The notes beneath the pieces were generated by a model. That model had not been told where the DNA came from. It was given only the letters and a program-made list of their open reading frames with translations, and made no database searches. 64,000 nucleotides of DNA from Poa pratensis. Its lineage: Eukaryota; Streptophyta; Magnoliopsida; Poales; Poaceae. Below, in pieces: positions 41,762 to 52,573 of this stretch. The stretch is from positions 11,959,860 through 12,023,859 of the forward strand of contig CAMZMU010000123.1 in the NCBI GenBank assembly GCA_947311845.1. The letters are read 5' to 3'. Position 1 is the first letter of the stretch. Every line of letters begins with the position of its first letter. The position numbers and the translations under genes were made by a program.

Positions 41762-44700
41762 TTAGATCATATATGAACTTAGCATCGCCTCATCCAAGCC
41801 ACCCTCTGATACGTCACCCACTAGATGTGAGAGTAGCTGGACATCAATTGTGTCATGTAGCTCCTCCTCATCCATGTGAGTAGTATCCGACTTACACGAG
41901 ACTTTTGGGGTGACTGTTAACCGGTCATATTCCAAATGTCTTAGTGCATTAGTCGACATAGCAATCTTTTCCATATTATTACCCAAAGAAAATCCTACTC
42001 TATTCAACTTAGCAGATATGCTTGAATTTGAAAAGGCAAGAAACGACTTTGGGGAATTGTTCATACCAGCCTTGTCCAGATTGTGCTCCGCCTTGCGTCG
42101 CATAGCCTTCGCCATGGAGTCCTCGTCCATCGCGGAGGAGCCGTCCATGGCCACAATGTGCCGCTCGCTCCTCCTCAGTGGAGTCGACGCTGGAGGAGTA
42201 AATGGTGGTGTAGAACCCCCTCCCAGCATCAACTCACGTGTCGGCGAGATGGCGTTGGCGTCGTCGTTGCGGATGTCGAGCTGCTGTTGCACGGGAGCAG
42301 CATGGGGAGTGCCACCGGAGGATGCCGCTGCTCAATGGCAGCGCTAACGAGCGGTGTCGTGGAAGCAGGAACCTCGCTGCTCTCCTCCAGGCGCTGCCCA
42401 TCCGCGCTGCTCCGGCCCAGCCCATCGCTGTCAAGGCCAGTCGGAGTACTGGCCGCCTTAGGCGAAGGCGAGTGGCCCGTCCGCAACAGCCTAGCCTCCA
42501 CGTCCGGCCGGCAGGCCAGGCCAGCGAGCGGACCCAGCCACGCGGTGCCTACTGCCCTGGGCGATGTGCTGCAGTCCAACGCCTTTGGCTGTGAAACATC
42601 CAACCCGGGGCAACTCGGCTGCAGCTTATCGCTCCCCGTCATGGTAGCTTCCAGCGTGGGTGTGAAGACCATGCCCTCGCACCCCATCCTCGGGAGAGCA
42701 GCGCCTCCTGCATTGCCCGTGACGGCCTGCTCGCCCACCGCACTATCAGCCGCACTAGGCGACGTCGAACAGCCCAACGGGGACCGAGTGACATCCAGCC
42801 CTATGCAGCTTCCAGCACCCACCATATTTTCCTGCACAACCACCGTACCGTCCATCCTAGGCGAAACAAGCTGCGCCACAATTTCTTTCCCTCTCGGAGT
42901 TTGCGGATTCTTATTAAAGGGGGTCACCGCAATTCCATGGCACACATCAACGGACCCAAGTAACCCCAGCGATGAACCCCGCGGCCCCGTAGCATTAGCT
43001 TGAGGCATGTGAGTGTCCCCATCCGCGGCCTTTGGCGGTTCATTCAAATGTGTCTCGTCGCATTCTTTTTCCTCCATTCCTCTCGTATCATCATCCTTCT
43101 CATTCCGCCTCCAAATGAATGGTACAAAATCCGGTTCGGCAATATAGTCAACCGCCTCCTTGCTGAACCGAAAAGAGTACCCCTTAAGTAGCCGAAAAGC
43201 ATCGGCTTTGACAACCCGTGTCTCGAACAAGTTCGGGTTCCGCATAGCCACCAGTATCCTAACCACGTTGTGACGCCGGAGAGCCAGAAGGTCCACATCC
43301 ATAGTCTTCCCAATGAGTGTACCCACTGCCCAAAGACCCAGAAAGTGGCGAGCCGAGTTCGGCACTCCAGCAACATGCACCCAAGTTGGTGTCAACTCAG
43401 ACATGGGCAAGATCTCATACGGCTTCCAAATGTCCAAGGATATCCACGACTGCTGTTTTGGGACCCCAAGTTCGGACCCATTCATTCTCTCCCAGTCCGC
43501 CATGGAGGGGAAATTGACCAAGTAGGAATCAGTGCCATGCGGAATAGCCTCCCAACATCATGCAGACTACAGCGGACAGAAGCGTGCTAGCAAATTTTGG
43601 ATCATCTCCGCTGTCACAGGCTCCCGGTCACCGTCACAACAGCCACAGGAGTAGAGCTCGTGGCCAACTCGGGTCTGAAGACACCGTCAGGTAAGTGGCT
43701 GAACATGGTGTCCTCGTATCCGATCCCTGCCATCGCCGCATACGGCTTCGGCACCCTGAGAATGGGGCACCGAAGAGTCGGGTGCACCACCTTGTCGCAG
43801 AAATAACAGTACCTATCCACCGAACAATCTTTCGTCTCGTGAGAGTCTACCTTGCAGTTTGAGCACCTCTTCCGCTTTGCCGTTTCCGCCCCTTGAGCAC
43901 CCGCACCAGCTGACACAGTAGCATCCACCAACACAGTCGTAACAGGTGCAGCAGCAATACCCTGACTGGACACAGCATCTGCCGGCGCCGGTGTCAACGG
44001 TTTCTTCTTTTTCTGGCTCTTCTTCTTAGCGGCGGCCGTACCCGCGACAGCGGCCGTACCCACGACAAACGGCACAGTCGTGACCGTTGTTGGGTTGATC
44101 ACCATCGGCGGAGGGGCCGCGGCGTCGCTGCAGCGCGCGCGGGCGCCCCGGAACTCCCGGCAGTACGCACCGGCGCCGACGCGATCGCAGCCACCGCACC
44201 AGTTCCCAGCCCCACAAACCGGCCGAAGATCATGGGCGGCCTGGTCTGCGGCAGCTGAACGGGTGCCTGCTGCGCCCCTTGTTGGCCACGCCTCGGCTGA
44301 CCCCCCGACCCGCCTTACCCCGACATGGCCGCCGGCGTCGCAGCGACCTCCGCGAACGAGCGCGAGAGGGGACGCGGGGAGCTAGTAGGTGCTGGGCGAG
44401 GCGATGTAGTCGGGCCGGGCGGAGGAGCAGACGGCGAGGGTGGCGAGGGCGGCGGCGCAATGGGGCGGAAGGTGTCGGTATCAGCAAGGAGACGAGTAGC
44501 AGAAGGAGACGGTGCCCTATTCCCGGTCAAGTCGAAGGGTTTCCACAGTGCGGCAAAGCGACGACTAAGATGAATCCAGGGCAATTGATGGTCAAGATCA
44601 ACCTGCGACTGGGGCCCAGATGTCAGCGCAGTTTGAATTTCATGCACCGCCTCGCCGCCGTGATCCGCAACCGCCGGATCGGACGCTGCCGCCGCCCTCC

Positions 44701-45104
44701 TGCCATCAGCTCCGTCCCGGCCACCGGAGCGGGTGGCATGAACATCCCCAGCACGGGCAGGGGCGTGATTCTCGGCCGCGGAATGGGGCCTCGCCATCCC
44801 AGCCGCACCGGCTTCAAGATGACCGCGCCTATGGCCGGCGCCAGCGACGAAGTACGGCCGCGTCCAACGCCGGAAGACTTCCTGGTCGTCCCGAAGGCGA
44901 GACCGCCGGCATCCCCAGCTCCGGTGACGGCTCAGCCGACGGCGGCGAGGCGGAGCGCCTCTCCCAAGTCCGAGATGCCGGAGTCAGGAATCTGATCTCG
45001 TTCCAGAACTCCTGTTGCAGCTCTTCGTCGAACCGCCGGCCCTTCCTTGTCACCGTCGTCCAGCCTTCCTGCTGATCAGCTTCTTCCTCTTCCAACACTT
45101 CCAT
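41762..45104 (-). pseudogene. LINE ORF1 (DUF4283-like, two CCHC knuckles), degenerate
   Basis: Begins at the ATG at 45104 with a short WTTVTRKGRRFDEELQQEFW segment typical of grass L1 ORF1 starts. A Pro/Ala-rich part contains RSFAEVAATPAAMSG. Then two CCHC zinc knuckles (CSNCKVDSHETKDC and CYFCDKVVHPTLRC, about 43,760-43,870) precede an RNA-binding-like segment (MADWERMNG, WISLDIWKPYEILPM, TWVHVAGVPN, GTLIGKTMDVD) and a low-complexity C-terminal part ending at 41762. At least three frame changes are needed. Most grass ORF1 proteins carry the knuckles after the DUF4283 part, so their position ahead of the WVHVAGVPN segment is worth noting. The large plus-strand frames here are shadows. Confidence 0.8.
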
Positions 45105-45270
45105 CGCCGCCTCAAAGGGAACCTTCGATAGGCAGTCTTCCTCCTCGCTCGCGTCCCCCTCGAGAAGGCATGAGAAACGCGATCCATCCGACCCCGGGGC
45201 GCCCCCTCGGACGTCATCGCCTCCCTATCGCCTCCAAGTTGTCTTGCTATATTTCTATCAATTTTACTGT

Positions 45271-45979
45271 AGTTACAAACAAATATGGTATGGTTAACTG
45301 CTAATAGATAAAAATTAATATCAAGAACAAATTAGGTGTCGCTACCTCTTTGCTATAACTGTCAAAGCACACTTCATATTTCCAGAGACAACAACATACA
45401 GCAAAAAAATAATGACTACTACACGGAGCCTGTAATGGCAGAACAGTTTTTCAGATCAAAAGAATTATTAGTATGCCCTTTAATTTGTTGCCGAGTGAAT
45501 AAGTTGAGGGGGCTGAAACTAAAGGGCTATGTACTTCCAAGATCTATTAGAGAGTTGAAGCACAACAAAATATTTATACCCATCAGTAATCCATTTCACA
45601 CGGAGATCTCACATGCTCAATTAAATTAAGGTGAAGTGCTCCTGACCATTAAATTCGTCTACATACTATAAACAGTAGCAGGGAGTTGCATAATGTGCTA
45701 CACAATTAAAAATTAAAAGATTACACAACGACAGTAGCAGGGGATAAAAATGTACATTAGATAGCTAATTTAGAGAAAGCAAATGATGTGAGAGATGCTG
45801 GAGGCTACAAACTAACCCACTGAAAGTGTATTTTGAGTAATTTTAAGCTGACCTGAGCACAGTCATACTCAAAATTCCTCTTAATACTAACCACACGATT
45901 TAGCAAATGCTAATGTACTTTTATTTCGTAAATGTTATCTTAATTAAAACAACATCACTGTGAAGCATGTCCATGTTAC
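45271..45979. other. No recognised feature
   Basis: AT-rich sequence next to the LINE; probably intronic or intergenic. Confidence 0.25.
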
Positions 45980-46113
45980 CTTTTTGTCATCAAGTACAAA
46001 TTCTTTCCCAATATACCAATCTGCAAATCCACAATATCCATAGCACTCAGGTTCAGTAGGGCCAGAGTAATAGCTAACCAGAGGGAGAGCATTGTGGTTG
46101 TCCCTGTAGTCTA
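45980..46113 (-). CDS. Candidate internal exon, unrecognised
   Basis: An open segment between a possible acceptor (TCTAG at 46,114) and a donor (AAAAAG|GTAACA at 45,979) reads DYRDNHNALPLVSYYSGP, then TEPECYGYCGFADWYIG and KEFVLDDKK. The composition and splice signals look exonic, but no family is recognised and no partner exon is certain. Confidence 0.3.
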
Positions 46114-49100
46114 CTAGATTCGAACGGCGCGGCTCGCCGCGTGGCACTTCTTGGTTCTTTTAATTTTTTTCCCGTGGTTTCAGACTTTATACAGATTATT
46201 AAATAGATGGTTAATATCCAAAAATATAAGCTAAACCGAATGGTAATAGCACGGTCATGATGAGACATTACTCACAGTGGTAACATATTTGGTTTGAGCA
46301 CAGAGACACACCATTATTTACAAAAAGATGAACAAAAGTACTGAAATCAACCATTAACACAACACACAATCAGAACCCGAAGAAACAGTAAAACTAATTT
46401 TACTACATATATATAGAAAATATTCAAGCTGATAAAAAGAAAGAAATAGCACTGATAAGAAGTCATGAACTCTATGCCTCATAAGGAGTTGATGCAACCA
46501 ATAACATGACCTCGGAAGAACTATCAAAGAGATGGTGGAGCCAAAATAACAGCAACCACGGAAAAGTCCTGCAAGACAAAAAAATCTTAATTAGCCGAAA
46601 GCTAATTTGTGGTCTCAACAGTAGTGGTCTCAAACAGTAATAAGCACTACGATTTCTAGAGGGTAACTTAAAATAGAATCAGTATTACATATCACATCCT
46701 AAAATAGGAATCAGGAAGCATAGTAGTTTTATTTAAGCACTTAAGTGATAGTACTGAACAACAAACGTAAATAATACATCCGTAGGCAAACGTCATATAT
46801 CAATAAAAGGAAACCACACTAATTAGCGAACAAAATGGTGCTGCTAGCTTTGATAAAGTAATATAAACGGATTGCTGAAATATCAGATGATGGTTGATAA
46901 GGTAATATAAATAGATAATATAATTTGATGTTTCATGATACTATAAGTATCTTTCTTTCCAAACCATATATGTCTAGTATAAATGCTGATGGTTGCATGC
47001 CATGTCTTGTGCATAACATGTCATAAGAGCAGAAACAACAGACCCATAGCTATATCCCGAGTAAGAGCATGATATACTTTGAAGGACAATGGGTTTTAAG
47101 ATATGCAGAAAGGTAATTTTACCAAAGAAATATCTGAAATGTCATAAAAAAACTTATGATCATCTAAAATAAGGAGATAAATAGGTTAAACATGTGGACT
47201 GGTCTGACAATCAACATAGCAAGACATATGTACAAACAATCTAGACCAGAAACAATTGAGGTGGTCTAGGAATTAGGTTGAATTTTTGTCTGAAGAAAAG
47301 AAGAAAAAAAAGGAATAAGGTTAAAGTAATTATCTCAATGATGACCTCAAATACAAGGGCAACTTGATTGGATGAAAATGATCATAAATCCAAATATAGA
47401 AGTAGGCACCTGCACAATTAAGATAAGATAGTCAGAGTAAACACAAGAAGAAAAATAACAGTTCCACATCCATACTGCAATTTTAAGCCACTGTCTATTG
47501 TAGCTTGTATTTAGCCAATATATAGATCCTGAATATGATATGTCAAAACCTAAAGCAAGTTCAGCATATGTTTGATTCCATGGGGTTTGACATAAATAAG
47601 TAATTGGGTATGTGCTCATTATCATTTAGAAAACAGTTTGTTAACGGTGTACCTTTAGGAAAGAATGGAGCATCGCAATGAGCTCATGTCTTTAGCTCTG
47701 TCTTCCCATCCAAGTTCCTGCTTGTTCATGAACATTGCAGCTAATATCAGGTAGAGTGGGAAGAAAGGTTGAAAGCTATTCATATTTCTGCACGGTACAC
47801 CAAAGAAAAAAGTACATCCAACAGGAGAATGGAGCACTCCATGTGTACATATGAGCAGATTTAAATAACCATAGTGTGAGCAAACTTGCATCGTTGCAAT
47901 AAAACAAAATCCCAAAGTAATAAGAAGATTCCAGCCAAAAGCTAACAAAGAGGCTTACTTGATACGCCGATCGTTTTGAAGATTACAGATGCATGATCAT
48001 GCATTTCCAAGGTATGCAATGCGGCCTATGGTGGAGGATGAAAAAAATTAATACATTTGATAAACATAGTGAACTTGAATACTAAATCAACAAAAAGAGC
48101 AGCTAATCAAATAGGATGCAAGAAAGACACACTCCAATAGAATATAACTGTATTAACATTCATATAAAACATCTTCAGTAGTTTTGGGAATCAAGGAAAT
48201 TAAGTTTGGAACATACTGTCTGAAGCATGTGAGTACCTTCACTTGCATCATCTCCTAGTTATCTGGATCAGCAAATTTTGTTGTACTTAAATTAGAGCAT
48301 ATCCTGGCAAAAGCTTCAGAACGCATGAAATTAGGTAAGCAACCATTGTACTCCCAACTATTAGACCATATGTTTATCCCACTCACGAAACAGTTACCTG
48401 TAGAGGTTGAACAGATGGAGGTCAGGAATCAAATGAGAAATAGGGATCGGGCTATCCATACATACATCTCTATTCTTTTTCTATGAACCATCTTTTGTCA
48501 TCTATATGTCCTTCTGAATAGATCAATGTTGACAATATAATCACAAGGTGAAGGAAATATTGAGGTTGTGATATACCGATGCAAACTGAATTTACTTAAC
48601 ATGTAAATACAATTGGAAATATGCCAAGATTCCAGTGTTTCCACTCGGATGGTGTACAACCCAAACAGGTCGTGAGGCGACAAACAAAATTTACGATATA
48701 CAACATATGGTATGGTGTGCGAACACATAATCGCTGAGTAGAAAATTTATAACACATAATATACAGATGCTGCAATAAATAGTTGCAAGAAAAATAGTTT
48801 ATAATGTGTTGGTGCTTAATTTTCTTTTCTCTTTCTTTGAGGCAAAGAGTATTTTCTTTTCATCGGGCATATAACCAATTGTTTGGAAAACAGATGCAAG
48901 ACTTGGTAACAATATAAGTAACACGAAAGTAAATTATGAGCAAAATTAGTGAGACCTGCATCTTATTTAAGTTCAGATAATACAGACCTATGAAAAGAAA
49001 ACAATTTATTTCCTTTTTCATTCCATTACTGCTATCATTAGTATGCTGAAGCATGTTATCATAAAATAGCAAGCAAGCTATCTTGAGTTAGTTCAGAATC

Positions 49101-49157
49101 TCGTCGATTTTAAATTTTGATGGCGAGCTTTACCTATTTGTAGTAATAAAATAAGCA
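46114..49157. other. Long AT-rich stretch, no gene resolved
   Basis: Mostly A/T-rich with intron-like character. The minus frames (47347-47625, 47655-47948, 48498-48728, 48860-49072) lack domains and splice support. It may be intron or downstream sequence of the minus-strand gene at 49158-51040. Confidence 0.25.
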
Positions 49158-49306
49158 TCAGATGCCAAGTGAGTCGATGGCAATCTGTGCATCCTTCAGG
49201 TCACATGTTCTGACGGTGATCATGCTGAGGTACCAAATCTTGATGTAGAGAATGAAGGCAAACTCGATCAAAAGCTTGACAAATGCCCATATCAGGAGGA
49301 ACAAAA
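49158..49306 (-). CDS. Candidate alternative terminal exon (two membrane helices)
   Basis: A clear acceptor (ACTTTCTGCAG|TT) opens a frame of 49 codons ending in TGA at 49158: LFLLIWAFVKLLIEFAFIL, then YIKIWYLSMITVRTCDLKDA and QIAIDSLGI. It is strongly hydrophobic for the first 35 residues. It begins in a phase that joins in frame to the end of the exon at 50539 (MDLPPPNHMIMLR...), which would give a 62-residue membrane protein, an alternative to the 77-residue product of exons at 50202 and 50026. Family unknown. Confidence 0.4.
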
Positions 49307-49897
49307 CTGCAGAAAGTGTTTGAAGTAATATTACATAGTGCATCCGTTAGATTCATAGCTCTTTGTATCAGTAAAATTAAATATCATGGAGAAACTAAAT
49401 TAAAGAGCCATCATCATTGACCAAGCTTGTTATCGAAATCGTCATACAACAATGTTAGTCTTACAGGCAGTTATTTTAGACAGGCATATACACAAATACT
49501 TCCTAGAAAATATGAACCCAGTAGTAACTGAACTATGGTTCATAGATCTACTTTTTATCAAATAATCATTATCGGTTATCGAGAATTAAGGGAAATGGAA
49601 AAGTGGCAAGAGGAGGTAACTTGCCATTTTCTCATGATCGTTCTTTTATGTCAAAAAGCAAGTTCAAGTTTTCTTTGGTACTCAATTTCCCAAAGATGAA
49701 TGTAATATGCATGATCATAAGCAAGAAGGAGCAGATGGTAACGTAAGCGCTGGAAAAATAATTAACCAAAGCTGGCAGTACTCGCATTTCTCATACGGAC
49801 GAATCCAGTACACCACTTGCAGCCATATAAAACAACCACACCAACTCAAAAACACACCGGACAACTTAGTCGACTAATTATGTAAAGAAAGGAATAC

Positions 49898-50578
49898 CTA
49901 ATTTCCGATGATGGATGTGGAAGCCAGCGTGCAGCTGCAGGTCTCCCACTTTGTCGGTCCTAGCACAAAACTCTGTAGCGCCCTGGTCTTGAGCAATGAC
50001 TCCACACCGCCACGGTGCTGCAGGAACTACATATTAGGATCTACAGACATTATCCCACAAAGAATAGTTGAACAAAGAGAAAAATCCCTAGCTTGCACTA
50101 TGGTTCAGAACTGAATTAGTTCTAACCAATGCATTACCTCTAGAACATCAAGATTAGGGCCCAATCTTCTGTAGAAGATCATCATCTTCTTCCATAGCAC
50201 ACCTGAACCAAAAAAATAGAGATGAATCCTCCAAAAATATATCAATAGGCATGAGAACAGACCAGATTTCACAGCAATCAGCATGAACGAATTAATAATA
50301 TTAGATCAATCATAATATCATATATAATGGACGAATTAATATTTAATGGTGCATCAAATATTATAATGGACAAATTAATCATAATAGATCAACGCTTGTG
50401 AGCCAAATATTATACACAGTATGAAAAGGCCTAGCAATCTATGAATCTGCTTCTGCCTCTACCTCTATGCATGGACACAAAGCACGACTTGCAAAACAAC
50501 ATTATTTACACGATCTGAAGAACCTGGAAGCACCGCACCTCTAAGCATGATCATGTGATTGGGAGGCGGCAGATCCAT
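49898..50578 (-). CDS. Small spliced gene, 77 aa, unrecognised
   Basis: The model is coding exon 50578-50539 (MDLPPPNHMIMLR), exon 50202-50138 (VLWKKMMIFYRRLGPNLDVLE) and exon 50026-49898 (FLQHRGGVESLLKTRALQSF...), ending in TAG. The phases match at both junctions, with donors AGAG|GTGCGG and AGAG|GTAATG and acceptors GGTTCAG| and ATGTAG| or, 9 bp further and still in frame, CTGCAG|. Upstream are a non-coding exon (about 51,035-50,751, donor CAG|GTGAGC) and an intron containing a GAA/CTT microsatellite, with the acceptor TTACAG| at 50,643. The promoter has a TATA box and a telo-box. The product is basic and small; no family is recognised. Confidence 0.42.
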
Positions 50579-50665
50579 CTTGATGGTTGGCCCTTGGACA
50601 TGACACCGTGCACTCCCGCTGCATCAACCACGTAGAGAGCTGCTGTAAGGGGATCAATAAAATTG

Positions 50666-50736
50666 AGAGAGAGAGAGAGAGGGAGAGAGAAGAAGAAGAA
50701 GAAGAAGAAGAAGAAGAAGAAGAAGAAGAAGAAGAA
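50666..50736. repeat. (GA)n / (GAA)n microsatellite
   Basis: A GA-rich run (50,666-50,688) followed by about 16 GAA triplets (50,689-50,736). On the gene strand it is a (CTT)n run starting 14 bases after the splice donor at 50,750. Confidence 0.95.
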
Positions 50737-51037
50737 TGAAAGAAGCTCACCTGCACTCCACGCTGCAGCGAGCCATCCGTGGCACTCAGCTGGGGAGAAG
50801 GGGCGCTGGATGCCAGGGGCGAGGCCAACGGGCTGCTGCCTGCTGTTCGTCGTCCTTCCCCATGGACCGGGCAGTGGAGCCTTGCGGTTGCGGCACTTGG
50901 AATGGGGAACAGAGGCGGGGCTGATGACGTGGGAAGAGGCCAGCGGGCTGGACGGCGAGATGGAGGAGGAGAAAGGCTGCGGGAGCGCGGCGGTGGGAGA
51001 GACGCCAGGGGATTGGATGGAGAGAGAGGACACTGGC

Positions 51038-51069
51038 TAGGGTTTTCACCGCGCGCGTGCGCTTTTATA
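51038..51069 (-). promoter_or_regulatory. TATA box and telo-box
   Basis: On the minus strand TATAAAAG lies at 51069-51062 and AAACCCTA at 51045-51038, about 17 bp further on. The telo-box AAACCCTA just around the start of transcription is typical of plant housekeeping and translation-related promoters. The predicted transcript start is near 51,035. Confidence 0.6.
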
Positions 51070-51180
51070 CCAAGCTGTGAAAAAAAAACGGATGGACAGG
51101 ATTGCATCACGATTCTATAGGACGGTCACGGTGCTCTGAGCTCTGAGGAGGGGGCTGGGGGAGCAAGGATGTAATCTTTA

Positions 51181-52560
51181 GAGCATCTCCACTCGCGGCG
51201 CCCAAACGGCCGCCCTAACGCGTTTGGGGCATGCCGGACACAAAATCGCCCCCACTCGCGGCGCCCAAACGCGAATTGGGTCCGGCGCGGCCCAGCCCAC
51301 GCCCTCAACTTGGGGAGGCTTGGGGCGGCCCCGGACGGAAGAAAACGCGACGCCACGTCGGCTTCCGACGCGCGGGCCACGCCTGGCAGTGAGACACGGA
51401 CTATGTCTCATCGTTTTCTCACCTGATTTTATCCCCCGTCTTTCATCGTCGCCCCAGTCGCCCCACTTTGCTCGACGCCGCCGCCCCCGCCCGCCGGCTC
51501 CACCCAAGCCTGGACGCCGGCGCCGTCGTTTGCTTCCTCTCCTCGACGGCCTTCGGTTCCGGGCATCCGCCACTGTATTCGATACAGCCGTCCCCGGCGG
51601 TCTCTCCGCGACCCGCCCTGCCTGCAAGGTGTTCGGCGGAAGGTTCGCCTGGTTTTTGACTGAATTATTGATGCTAGCCGGCGACCGGTCGTTGATCAAT
51701 GGCCGCGTTGTATTGCAGATGGATAGCGATGACGAGATGATGGCCGCGATGCTGTTGGAAGAAGAAGTCATCATCGCCGCGGAGGAAGATGAGAATATAG
51801 CAATTCTCAGTTGTCTTCTCCAACTTCAAGCCGACGAGGAAGCCAATGCCGCCCCAAAACGGAGAGGCTCGTCGTTCGGAAGGAAGAAGAGCAAGCCGAG
51901 GCAGAGAATGGAAGGCCATTGCATGTTAGTCTCTGACTACTTTGCCGAAGTTCCTGTCGCCACCGCCAAGGATTTCCGTCGACGCTTTCGGATGAACTGT
52001 GGATTGTTCAACCAGATCGTGCAAGGTGTGAGGGCGTATGATCCATGGTTCAAGTTGAAGAAGGACGCCGTGGGAACTGTTGGTTTCTCGTCAATCCAGA
52101 AGTGCACTGCAGCCATGAGAATGCTTGCATATGGAACACGTGCTGATTCTGTAGATGACTACCTACGGATGTCAGAGTCCACAATCATCAAGTCGATGTA
52201 CAGGTTCTGCAGGGCGGTGATTGGTGTGTTTGGCCCAAACTATTTGAGAGGACCAAATGAAGAAGAAACAGATCGGATCCTGGAACAGAATGCAGCTAGA
52301 GGATTTCTTGGGATGCTTGGAAGCATAGACTGCATGCATTGGAGCTGGAAGAACTGTCCATTTGGTTGGCAAGGATTGTACAAAGGAGGCCACAAAGGAT
52401 ATTGCAGTGTGGTTCTTGAAGCTGTGGCCGATCATGAACTATGGATTTGGCATGCATTCTTCGGCATGGCAGGATCACACAACGACATCAATGTGTTGCA
52501 GCGCTCTCCTGTGTTCGCGAAGCTAGTTGAAGGCCATGCCCCACCTGTCAACTATGTAGT
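51181..52560 (+). mobile_element. PIF/Harbinger transposon, truncated by an LTR insertion
   Basis: Left end GAGCATCTCCACTCGCGGCGCCC preceded by TTA (51178-51180), the Harbinger target. It encodes a DDE transposase (51719 onwards) that stops where a foreign LTR begins. The right half and right terminus are not in the window, or lie beyond the nested retroelements. It inserted about 110 bp upstream of the TATA box of the minus-strand gene. Confidence 0.85.
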
Positions 52561-52573
52561 TGACGAGGGTTAA
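51719..52573 (+). pseudogene. Harbinger DDE transposase, 3'-truncated
   Basis: The start is chosen at [16 protein letters not shown] (51719), directly after a possible acceptor (TATTGCAG|ATG). Residues 80-165 form the helix-turn-helix region ([38 protein letters not shown]). The DDE_Tnp_4 core follows with the first Asp at 204 ([10 protein letters not shown]) and the second at 256 ([10 protein letters not shown]). After residue 280 (NYVV) the sequence leaves the family and meets a stop at 284; the third catalytic residue and C-terminus are lost to the insertion. The upstream part of the frame (51224-51718) is GC-rich leader. Confidence 0.88.

Larger units (their letters stand above)
37842..45257 (-). 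mobile_element. Full-length L1-type LINE, 7.4 kb, TSD TCAATTTTACTGT
   Basis: A perfect 13-bp duplication TCAATTTTACTGT stands at 37829-37841 and 45258-45270. The element reads right to left: 5' region from 45257, ORF1 (45104-41762) with nucleic-acid-binding zinc knuckles, ORF2 (41664-37990) with endonuclease, reverse transcriptase and zinc-binding C-terminus, 3' UTR and a short A-run (T7 on the plus strand) at 37842. Several frameshifts break both ORFs. Full-length copies are unusual because most LINE insertions are 5'-truncated. Confidence 0.93.

Noticed and set aside
42083..43003. 306-codon plus-strand frame
   Set aside because: Antisense of LINE ORF1.
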